Source: Polytrichum commune
Lineage: Eukaryota > Streptophyta > Polytrichopsida > Polytrichales > Polytrichaceae
Length of the DNA: 64,000 nt
Reading direction: 5' to 3'
Assembly (NCBI GenBank): GCA_950295325.1
Contig: OX485807.1
Coordinates: forward strand, 15,279,001-15,343,000
The notes under the pieces were generated by a model. It did no database searches and was not told where the DNA came from. It saw only the letters and a program-made list of their open reading frames with translations. The position numbers and the translations under genes were made by a program. Shown here one piece after another: positions 37,028 through 47,722 of this stretch. The first letter of the stretch is position 1; each line of letters opens with the position of its first letter.

Positions 37028-37724
37028 CATGATGAATTTGCTTCTAGCACAAAAAGGGCCCCTGAAAAACATTCTTCACGCGTGATCAATAATGAACCAT
37101 TCACAAGACAACCTGAAGGCTTCAAAGATTGGAGTCACAGGTGTCTTACGGCAGTATAGAAAGCTGAAGCATTCAGGTCAATTGGATTCTTTTAGGGATT
37201 GGTTTTTGTACAAACATGTAACATGCTTGTACTTCTAGAATACGAGAGATATCTGGAAGTTTTGCCATGCCTAAGTTGGCAAGGAAATGCTAGGTTCCAC
37301 CTCTGCGCTAGGGCATTTTTCTGATATATTTTGAAACTTATGAACAATGTCTATTTGAAAATGTGTACCCATCTGTAAAATATGGTTTATTCACAATTAT
37401 ACTATGGTTCACATGTGATTTGCCGTAAGTGCCACCAAATCTCTTCAAATGCATCAAGGCACTGAAGTTACAATCACCAAAGCACAACCGATGCCTACAG
37501 GTGCCACTAATTGAATCGAGGCGCCTATTCAAGTAGAGATATACAAGAAAGATACGAGAAAGAGACTGTCATATCAGTATTCCATATAACACCGTCCGTA
37601 TGGATGGATCTACCTCAGATCACAATGAATGATACAGACTCCTGATATGAAGTTCCATTAATTACACTACTGAGAACGAATGATTGTATGTAACCTACTG
37701 ATGCTACTGATAGGAAAATGCTCC
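37028..37724. other. Convergent 3' region of FEY and COG7
   Basis: About 700 bp between the two stop codons. It must contain both 3' UTRs and polyadenylation sites. AATAAT/ATGAAC-type signals are present but none stands out. No repeat or further gene seen. Confidence 0.5.
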
Positions 37725-40700
37725 TCATTCTAATAAGACCTGTCGCATCTTACAAACAAGCCTGAAGGTGGGATTGTCAATTGGTGTGCCTCCATCCTGC
37801 TCTGCAAGTTCGGGGAGTTTGCTGCGTGGGGTGGACACACAGACTTGGAAAGTTGATAGGACAAGGGGTGTGGACATAGAAAGTGCTGAGAGTACATTGC
37901 ACAAGTACTCGATGTCTGCTGACAACTGTTGGGAACCTCGTTCACTTAATACTTGGATGCCCCTGATTTGGTCTATGTAAAGAGCAGTTGCTCCTTCAGC
38001 CACCTGTATCACAAAATGGTGAAAAAAGTTGGTTGTTTGCTAAAACAGGACTAGGTGACCAATAAATCTCCACAATAAACCCTAGGAATCCACAATAGAG
38101 TCATGGAACTCAACACGACTCAGTTGGGAGTTGGTCAAACCAAGAAAATTCTACATTGGTTCGAAGAGGTGCTAATGTAAGTTTGGCCCTCAATGCACCG
38201 AAATAGGTTGCTCTTCATCCAAACTCAAATACTAGCTCTGAGAAAGCACAAAGACTGGAAAGAAAATATAATTTTGTATGCAAACACCATCATGGGGGAC
38301 CAAATCCTGCTGTAGAGTCCCATCTAATATCAAGCCTGATTCACTGCTGATTTACAGCTGCAAAGAACCAGAGTCTACAGTATGGAGCATCACCACTCAG
38401 TAGGCAGTGAATTAGATCTATATAACATCCCTAGGACATAATAGAAATAGAGATACAAAAAAGGTAGAGACAAGACCTTAAACATCCATTCGGTTGCAAA
38501 ATACTGCGCTTCATCAGAACCCTCCACACCATCAGTAGGACCTCCATCACCAGCTACTGGTAACAACTGCTGGGGAAGAGTCAATAGATACTCTCCAATA
38601 CTCATGACATAGGGCAACGGATAGGCACTGAAGCTCGGGAGCTCAAACAGGTTTTCTTCTTCCTCCTGATTCCAAACTGGTAACCGTGCCACATCCGTGA
38701 GCTTTGTCCGGACTTTGGACATGAGCACTTCATACACTAGTTCATTCACTGCCTCTGTGAAGGCCCCTACTCTCTGTGAAGTGTGTGGTAGTGCATGAAA
38801 TCGTGGGTCCTTTGCCTGCATATGAAAAAGTAGGTCAGTTGCCACTGTCGTCTTAGTTAAATTCCAACCAGGACTGTAGATTCATATACCCCTTTATGTT
38901 CTCTGAGATCAAAAAGTAATTTGGGGTCTATCGGTGTTTTGACATTTGTGTGGACTTATAACAGGGTTACTACCTGTTTCTTAGAACAAAAATCACATTT
39001 CATCCATCTCAATTAATTTTGGCAATGTCTACCTGTTGCACTATACCATTGCCAGCAATCAGTGGTTTAGGCTCACTGACATGGGTTGGATAAGTAGAAG
39101 GATAAGTTTAGTTTTAAATTAACACTTCTTCATGTGTTGATAATCTGTTGTAGGATAGAGTGACAAAGAAGTAAACAATTGCACACCTGTAACAGAGGAG
39201 AAAGGAGAAGATGTCAATCAAAGCTATTGCCCTTTAGAGGACTCTTTTCCAAACTTGAATAAGATCAGAGGACTTTATCTAGAAAGGAAAGAGATGAAGG
39301 ACCTGTTCAAGAAGGCTTGCCAATCGCTTTGTCTTATCAGGAGTTCCTATCAAACGCAAAATAGAAATGTCAAGTCCCAATGGCAAGCCACTTCCAACTT
39401 CACTTGAGTCCTCGTTCTCAAAGGCAGTAAATGGCAAAGCTCCTGCCTGACTGATTGTATCCAAGACATTGGAGAGCTCCAGGCGAGATCCCAACCGAGA
39501 CAATGTTGCTCGCAGAGAGGCTTCAAAAACAGCTGATCGACTACTGAGGCCCTCTGCAACAGTGAGAAGCTGGAGAGCTCCTTGCACAATTGACCATTCT
39601 TCCTCTTCAGGAACGACATCCATAGGGAGACTACTTCCTGCTTCTTTCTTGACAGCACCATCCAATAGCCCCACATCCTTTTTGAGATTTGAAAGGTCAC
39701 TTGACCCAATAAATTCCAGAAGACGGTCAACACCACAAATGGTTCGTAATGACTTAAGAATCTCTAGCAAGATAGCCAAGTAGTGTAGGACAACTTCATC
39801 AAGTGTCCGCAGTAGAACCTCAGCTTCGACACCACCAGTGAAGCTGATACAACGATCTACTGCAGCTTCCAGAGCGACAGTAATTTCTGGTATAGAAGCT
39901 TCCATTCTTCGAACTGTTTCACTCAGCTCTACCCCACGTTGACCTATACCACGTTGGACTGCTCCACGCAAATCTAGTGCTGCTATCTCTCCTAACAGTT
40001 GGCCTCGCTCGAGTTCTCCATACCTGGACAAAAGTGCCATGCACATGGATTCAAAATATTGAGTCATTCAGTCAACATCAATATCAGTATATGTATAGGA
40101 TTATTTAATAGGATGATATACTGCTGCTGAAGACTAAGAACATGAGATAAACGCATCACCAAAACAACGCACAAACTAGCCAATTGACAATGATGCTTGT
40201 CAGTCAGAGGTCCTTCACTGGTCTAATTGGACTCCATGAAGGAGATGTAAGGTACTTGGGGTGCTCAGTGGGATCCACAACAACTTAGATTCGTAGTCAT
40301 AGTCATTTAATCTCTTGATTGACTTTGAAGACAATATAAAACGAGGAAGTTACGTGTAATCATAATCAAGTGGAATTGATCTCCACTGACATGATTTACT
40401 GTGTCCCATGCATATGACTCACATAAACATACCTTTGTTTATAACCTTCAAAAGGTTGATAGATAGCTTGAAGTACCCTGGCCAATTCAGCAAGATCGAC
40501 TGCTGAAAGTAAGTGCTGCACATTTCTAGCAAAAGAACTTGTCACGCTGTGTAGTCCAATAAGTAAACCCAGACATGAATTTCGTCCTCTCCCTTCACCT
40601 GTCTCGCCACCTGCTACATGAGCTTATACTAGTTCGGTAAAAATATTTCATTTTGGCTGGCTAAGGGTAAGCATTGCCAAGTAATATGTACGTTTAAATG

Positions 40701-43700
40701 AAAAACTAACAAAATAACAAAATGTCCATCAAGAGGCAAGAGTACGTCTCTGACAAAGGTAAATAAAATGACCTATCCTCTATGGATTGGGAAAAAAAAA
40801 ACAGTACCCCCTACTGAAGCCCGAGAAATCGAGGCAGCCTCGTCAGTGGAGATGTCTATGCGGGTCACAAAGCTGGCAGATATTGCACCCATGGTCTCTA
40901 TCAATAGCCTGGGTACCAGTAATTTGTAGTCTTCTGGAAATGCTACCATGCACCTGTTTCAAAAAGGTGGTGAAAACATATCAGCCCAAGAACTTGTACT
41001 AGTATTCCAGATGGTGCTATACTAGACACCTAAGAGTATCTTGGTATATATTCCTGAATGCAAATGTCTAGATTTCTCATGCCAGTTCCAGTGTGATCCT
41101 TTGATCATCCCCTTGACATAGACAAATCAGGATGAAATGCAAACCTATCTACATGTAGAAATGACCTCAGTTGTGACTTCCATCATTGAGTGCACATGAA
41201 GGGGAACAGTCACCAGAATTACAGAAACAGTTGTTCACTGGTGATATTAGGAGTAATGATTAAATGACATACCACTTAAGCTCTTGCTCTAGTACAAGAA
41301 GGACTTCATCATAGAAGTGTGGCAACCAGTCCGCAAATGAAGTAGTCAAGCCATTGACAGAGGTTGACATAGTTGCAGGTCTTCGATCACCACCTGCACT
41401 GTTATCTGTGGCTGCTGGCTTAGCTAGGGGAATGCCTACTCTTGCAGCCTCAAATTCTTCCCACAGGCGTTTCAAAGGCCTCATGCGCACACGGGTATAA
41501 TGCTGCTCAAGGGAATTATACCGGCCAATAGTGATGAGGATGTCTCGAAGACCCTGTGTACTTTCCACCTGCAAGATAAAGCTACTACATAAGAACCTGA
41601 AGAACCTTAGGCCAGATTCAATAGGCACTCAGCATAAACCCGAACATAGGCAGCGTAAATGAGAATAGAGCTCCACAAAAGCATGTGTGTACAGACAGCA
41701 GGTATCATGTAATACTCTGGACCTCATTGAGTCAATACCAGATCCTACTGTGACAAAATCATAGAATGTCAGTGGTCCTTGATATATGCTCGAGCCAGCT
41801 GCATAATTCTACTTATCTCAAAACTTTTTCTTGTCTTCCAGCCAACATATGTTAGGCCACTAAAACCATTTACAATGAATTGAAATCGGTCTTCTTATTT
41901 CTTACTGCAATTTTTCTCATAGTGGGTAGAATAAGCCATAACTTTGCCCTTGCAAATGTTCTGAACAAGCATTTGAGAAGAACCAAACCTTCCGCTGGGT
42001 GAGGGCATCTGCAAGTCGCGGTTGTACCATGCCTTCCAATCGATCTTCTAATCCCTCCAATTGACGCTTCACATTAGCAAACTCAGGCACCTGTTAACAA
42101 TATCAGGTTGCAACAAACCATTAGATTGTTTGGAATTAGGTACTGTGCAACATGCAGTGACACATGACCCTCATAAGAGCTCCATGACAAATCAAAGACA
42201 TCCTTCATACAGACTTGGGAGGCTTTGTTAATTATCAATCTCAATGGATAAATCATGGTTTCCTGCATGAAAGTCTTCCCAGAAATGCTAGAAAGCAATG
42301 ACATATAAATGACGAAAAGATTCACAGCCATTGTGATGATGTAGGGTGGTTTATGAAGCAAAAGTGTCCTGATATTTCTGTCCAATTTTACTCAGAACAA
42401 CCCCCATCCTAGCAACTTGCAATGATGATGATGATGTGGATGAATGGTGTACAAATAGAGATTGTTAAGAGGTAAAGGGTAGAGAGATACTTCGCCAACC
42501 ACTGCCAGGCAGCGGCGCATCTGAGCCAGAGTTTCGGCTACACGTGGTAGATCTCCACTTGCAAATACATCCTCTACACTAGCACTCAGCTTTGCCAACC
42601 CTGCCGCATCCTGCCCATTTCACATACACAAGTCATCAACTGACGCCGAAACAAAAAAACTGTGATATGCCACAAAGCTGGCACAGAAATCCTAAACCGC
42701 TGAACCTTAAAAAGGCTGCTAACCTTTAGTTTCTATAAGGTTTGTGCAAAACAGTGATGAAACACATGCACATGTTGGTCAACCATCTGCTTGTAATCTC
42801 TTCAGAACAAAAATTGACCACATGATTATGGACAACAACCTTGTGAGGAACCCTATTAAGTCATTTTTAATTCAGACATAACATCTCAGAGGGATCAAAT
42901 AGCTGTGATACAATGACATTGTACTCCCTTCAGAAACATGCAACCCATACTAATCTGCATGACAACTGCTGGAAGCAGAAGATAATGTTGTAGAGCACAT
43001 TAGTGCCTAAACAATTTGCACATGGTCCTACTTGTCTCTGGCAACCTCTCTGTAGGAGCTTTCATGTTCACAAGATGAACTCATGATAAGCCCGCATTCA
43101 CACACATGGACTGATAAGTGAAGAAATGACGACTTGCTGTATTCATAAACAGGCAATCTACCAGCTGAGGTACATTGGTGGTAACTCCATGAGACAGAAT
43201 CTAGCTGGAGGCCCTTTCCAATGAAAAGTGCAGAATGGTTTGTTGGCAGAAAATGCAGCAGACAATGAGGATTAATATTAACCTGTAAAGTCTCATGCGC
43301 AGCTTCCATCCGTTGCTTCACAGCATCAACACGTGCAAGAGCTGCCACCGATTCTGCGGAGGTTCCCTCTGCCTGCACAATATAGTTTCAATCTTGTCAA
43401 TCTCTCTCGGGTGCAAGTTTCACAATCTTGTCGAGCAAATAAGACGTACAAGCTTCCCACAGGAGCATGCCTCTTAAACCTCAAACTTTCGTGCAGGAGG
43501 TATATGTTAAAAAGGAAGGCGAATTAAATCTACAAGTATAAGAGCTCAAGATGCACATATCAATCAATTTACATAGGAAACACAAAGATAGAAGCAGCTC
43601 TGTTCTTGGACGAAGCAACGGCACTGGCATGTGTCCTCCAACCGTAGGGAAGATGAGAGTAGGTGAAAATCTGTTTCAGTCTGATTAGCAAAGAGGACAT

Positions 43701-44213
43701 ACAAGAATTCTACAGGAGCATGCCTTTTAAACCTCAAAACTTTCGCGCAGGAAGTATATGTAAAATCGAAGGAGTAATAAACCTATAAGTATATAAAAGA
43801 GCTGAAGATGCAGATTTCAATTTATCTGCATAAGAAACACACAGGTAGAAGCAGCTCTGTTCTCGTACAAAGCAACGGCACTGGCATTGCATCCTCAAAC
43901 GTCAAGGAAGAAGGGAGTGGGTGAAAACCTGTTTGAGTTTGTTCAGCACAGCAGAGACGGTGGATCGGAGCGAGACAGCATCATCGCGAACTCGCAATAC
44001 ATCACGGGAAGCTCTCGGCACTCGCAACAATGCCTGCGAGCTTTGCTCTTCAAGCGACGCTGCTATATTTTCTGCCATCAACTGCAGCTTCATCTCCAAA
44101 TCCCCTAGGTACTTCTCCGCCGGATCATCGGGGTGCCGCGCTTTACACGCCGCATTCACCCAGGCCTTGGCGTTAAATCTTTCCTCCCCGAAGGAGGCCA
44201 GATCTACCATCAT
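37725..44213 (-). CDS. COG7: Conserved oligomeric Golgi complex subunit 7, complete, 10 exons
   Basis: Exons on the minus strand: 44213-43929, 43372-43283, 42610-42491, 42090-41989, 41568-41273, 40953-40808, 40610-40433, 40023-39303, 38815-38477, 38003-37725. Phases join throughout and give 851 aa, against about 836 in Arabidopsis. Conserved blocks in order: MVDLASFGEE, LRVPRASRDVLRVRDDAVSL, VEDVFASGDLP, ARNVQHLL, GVELSETVRRMEASIPE, EEWSIVQGALQLLTVAEGL, DPRFHALPHTSQRV, GEYLLTLPQQL, FATEWMFKVAEGATALY and VCKMR near the C-terminus. Known: COG7 belongs to lobe B of the COG tethering complex, which receives retrograde vesicles at the Golgi and keeps glycosylation enzymes in place; in Arabidopsis it affects meristem organisation. 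The protein is soluble and peripheral, with no signal peptide seen. ATG at 44213 or 44210 are equivalent starts (MMVDL or MVDL). Intron 1 contains a tandem copy of the exon 1 donor region; intron 9 carries a MITE fragment and intron 8 a 120-bp dispersed repeat. Confidence 0.95.
38150..38335. mobile_element. Partial foldback MITE in COG7 intron 9
   Basis: Holds only the right half of the family unit (TTTGGCCCTCAATGCACCGA, GAAATAGGTTGCTCTTCATC, CAAATACTAGCTCTGAGAAA) and the adjoining GAAAGAAAATATAATTTTGT block. The left arm is missing. Confidence 0.65.
39125..39252 (+). repeat. 125-bp dispersed repeat in COG7 intron 8
   Basis: Nearly identical to 28243-28369 in the same orientation. It ends about 50 bp downstream of the exon 8 donor in transcription order. 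COG7 runs on the opposite strand. Confidence 0.8.
43446..43947 (-). repeat. 251-bp tandem duplication across the COG7 exon 1/intron 1 junction
   Basis: Two diverged units, about 43446-43696 and 43697-43947, share ACAGGAGCATGCCT, GTAGAAGCAGCTCTGTTCT and AGCAACGGCACTGGCAT. The upper unit includes the real end of exon 1 and its donor (CAG followed by GTTTTC at 43929/43928). In the lower unit the matching site reads CAG followed by ATTTTC (base 43670), so the duplicated donor is dead. Confidence 0.8.
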
Positions 44214-45050
44214 TGTCACCGCCGTTCCAATTCCACTTCAATCACCTTTCCTTCGTCTCCTCTGTTCCTCTGCTCCTCTGTTCCTTAAAAATTTAGCTTG
44301 GAGTTCATGCTCTTACTCCGCATCTGTCTCTTTATTCCTACCAAAACTTTCACAAACCTTAACCACAATGCCGGTCCGCACCTTAGTTGATCTGCCTTCC
44401 AGGTTTCTCTAAAACGATCTTCCTACTCTGCCTCTTACGTTGACTCTTCCAATAGACATTCTAAGCCTGTTTAGGTTTTTTGACCTCTCCTCAATCGTCT
44501 TCCTCTTTTCACCTTCCTTCACCTTGCACGTGAGTCTCCTCTGCTCTATTCTCTAATGTTGACCATCATGAGCTTGAACTCGCTCTTACTCCACTTGGAA
44601 GCTGTCGATTTCTACCAATTTTCTTACGAAGCTTAAAGTCCAATGTCACAGATCTGATTCCTCCAAGCTTCCTCTGCTCCTAGTCCTGTATTGCATTATT
44701 TCATGGTAGCATAGCATTTCCCGAGAGAGGAAGCATAGCGAGTGTTCCTCCGGATGCCTTTATTCGATCTCCTTCAGCTCTTCATCTCCATTGCTTTTTC
44801 TTTCTTTCTTTCTTTCTTTCTATCTATCAATCTATCTATCTATCTACTCATGTCTTCCTTTCGCTTGTAGAATTCATTGTTCCGAGAAGCTCGAAGATGT
44901 TTCTCCGATATTCTTCTCCTTCAGTCAAATACGCAACACCAAACTCACTGATAGTGCACTCGCTTAGATACCCTAAAACTACATTAAAAAACAAGGCCTC
45001 CCCAACACTATTTATGGTGAATACTGTGGCCATTTTATAGGGTGACTTAC
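44214..45050 (-). promoter_or_regulatory. COG7 upstream region with TTTC/TATC microsatellite
   Basis: Upstream of the COG7 start, the plus strand shows CT-rich DNA and a compound microsatellite at about 44793-44845 (TTTC units running into TATC units). Read on the minus strand the DNA next to the ATG is GA-rich, not the CT-rich leader common in plants. No TATA box is obvious. Nothing else coding is visible. Confidence 0.4.
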
Positions 45051-46369
45051 CCTTCCATTAAAATAGTGTGGAACTTTAAAATTGAGAGAAATTATGTCTT
45101 TGGGTCAGCTATCTCTTCACATAAATGTCCTACCCATGCCATTTCGATGGAAAATATGTAATTTCATAGAATACTAAAATTTATGGAAATTATGTTTTAA
45201 GGTTACCAATATTTAATATAAAAATTTGGGAAAATAAATGTTTTAAAGTATGTATCTGGGAGTAGGTTATTTATAGGGACTACTTCCGACATGAGGCAGT
45301 AGCACTTGTCCCATACCCTACTCGGTCAACGCACTCTGGGTTTACATATGAGCTCATGGCTATGATCAAGGTGACGTGTCCCTCATTCGCGCCAACCCCG
45401 AGGTTGCTGTGTGTGTGTGTGTGTGTGTGTGTGGAAATAGTTATTGCACATGCAGGACATGTGTGACTTGGATCCCACTTTATTGGAAGTCCCTCAAAGC
45501 ACATTACGTTCCAATATAAATATTGTAACCTATAACATAGACCTTGGATGTTATTGTGGGTAGGAATGTAGTGTGCATCCAGAGTAATATTCCTAGTGTT
45601 TGTAGTGTTGGTTTTCTTGGTTGTAGTGTACCCCACATTATTTACTATATATAACACAATGTACTTACCCCATATCCCTATAAAGCTCAGGTCTTGATGG
45701 TCTTATATCTTTTTTTGGCAATGAAACAAAGTGTTCTATACGGGTACACTATATATGAGGTCTATTAGTAATTGATTGTAAGTTGTATGTTGCATGTCAT
45801 GCTTGTATTGGGTGAAAACCTTTGAAGATTCATGCGTAGAAAATAAAAGTTAACTACTTTTTTTTTGAATTTGGATTGATGGTAAACATACACAAAGTCC
45901 TATATGGCATGAATAGGATAATGTTCGTGGTCTACTGAATTTTGAGTCAAGCCAACCTCCAAGAGGAGGTTTGACATAAAATTGGGAGACCATGTCACTT
46001 CTAAATCTCAAAACCCTTGATTCATTGTGAATCCAAGTCATTGGGAAGGGCTCAAGCGCACATTATGGTAAAAATGTAGCATTTGGTTGAGAGCTTGGTC
46101 ACATACGTTTTGACATTACATTTGAAAACACATGACTGCAAGTAAAATTCGATTTTCAATTGTCCATGGTATGGCCTTCGGATATGTTTCAAGGGCCTCA
46201 CATTCTTTGTCATATCCCTTGGTCATGCCCTTTATGTCTTTGGTTGACTTGATATCAAAATTAGGCACCCCATAGAATTTTTTTAGAAAGTATAAATAAA
46301 TATAAATGCCACAAACATATTACACATGTAAAATAGTTCTACTTCCAATTGGACATGGATATTTGTGGG
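45051..46369. other. Intergenic DNA with GT microsatellite
   Basis: A GT repeat of about 12 units lies at 45409-45433. About 45880-46250 belongs to the repeat family with AAAATTGGGAGACCATG also seen at 28.7 kb and 51.0 kb. No gene recognised. Confidence 0.5.
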
Positions 46370-47090
46370 TGCATGTGAGGTTCAACCTCAAGGAGCTCGG
46401 ATTTATGAAGAATGGGCTCAAACTTCCTTGAAATCTATATCATCGTGTCGGGGTTTGACTACATTTGGATTGTGATATTTTTTTTTTATTGAACATTGTA
46501 TTTAGTGTCACTAATTCCTTTTTATCTTGCTCAATACTAATTCTAAAAGTGCCCATGTAGTGTCACCGACAATAGATGTACATATAACATAATCTCTCAT
46601 TCCTTGAAAAAAACAACAACTTGGGTGTTATAGATTTACAATGTTGCAAATACTGTCACTTACTAAGTGAATTTTCATTCAATTTTAATCATTCATGACA
46701 ATAGTTCATTACATAATGGTATGATGAAGATATACAAAAAGTGGATGAATTGAAAGTAGGTTGGGATGACGATACTTGTAAATTTATTCATAAGAAATGT
46801 TATGAGAAAAGCTACCACAGTGACGTAAAATATCATATGACACTAAATACGTTATTTAGTGTAGATGCCTGTTTTTTTGGGGAGGAAATAACTGTTAAAA
46901 TATGTTTGATATTTGTGAGGGTTGTTTAAGTTTGAAAGAAATAATGTCTACATGCTCAAATTTACTTGGAAAATTTCTGGGTAGAACATAGTTTGTACTT
47001 GGAACACAAGTAGAATAGATCCCTTCATGTTTGATCCATGCCTTGAAAAAATCTTGGTCATGAGAAGTTGTATTGAAAAAGAACATGCCA
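46370..47090 (-). repeat. Inverted partner of the 26900-27625 repeat
   Basis: Matches the complement of 26900-27625, including TIR element copy B (46491-46863, ends GAACATTGTATTTAGTGTCA and GACACTAAATACGTTATTTA). The open 63-codon frame at 47086-46895 mirrors that at 26929-27120. Confidence 0.8.
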
Positions 47091-47104
47091 TATAACTATG
47101 GGTG

Positions 47105-47360
47105 TTGTCACAACCTTGCCAAATCTCTCTCTCTCTCTAAGAGGTGGTTTCTGAAAATAATCCAAATGACCATGAAACATGACCCATTTGATGCCATGTA
47201 GGAATCCATGTAAACTTTACATCCATATTGCATTCACTTACTCTGTTGGTCCCTCAAGTGTAGTGTGAAGGGAACTTGGACTAGCTCCTCCTTTTCCACC
47301 AATGAGAGTGCTTGAAGTGCAATGGTCATGGGACCTCAATCTCGTGTGTGAAGTGGCCCT
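47105..47360 (-). repeat. Inverted partner of 28490-28715
   Basis: The complement carries CACACGAGATTGAGG, CAAGCACTCTCATTGGTGGA and GGATTCCTACATGGCATC, as at 28490-28715. It begins with a short CT tract at about 47126-47138. Confidence 0.75.
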
Positions 47361-47365
47361 TAATC

Positions 47366-47722
47366 AATGTCACCAATTCATTTGATCTTGCTTAATACTA
47401 ATTATTAACTGCCCATGTAGTGTCACCAACACTAAATGTAAACCTAGCATTATTTGTCATTCCTCGTGCAAACAAATTTGAGCATTGTGGATTTATAATG
47501 TTGCGATTTGTTGTCACTTACTAAACGACTTTTTCACATTTCAAACATTCATGACAATAGTTCATCACATAAAAGCTAGGATGCAGAATACACCAAACTT
47601 TGTTTCAATAAAAACGAGTTGGGATGAGAGTGTTTGTGAAACGAATTCATAATATATGTCATTAGAAAAGTCACCACAATGACATTAAATACCATATAAC
47701 ACTAAATATAATATTTAGTGTA
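47366..47722 (-). mobile_element. ACACTAAAT-family TIR element, copy C (diverged)
   Basis: Same orientation as copy B with many changes; the right end (ATAACACTAAATATAATATT then TAGTGTA) is intact and the left end is worn. Non-coding. Confidence 0.55.

Noticed and set aside
44211..44219. GTG two codons upstream of the COG7 ATG as start
   Set aside because: Eukaryotic initiation at GTG is rare, and the family N-terminus begins at the ATG pair.
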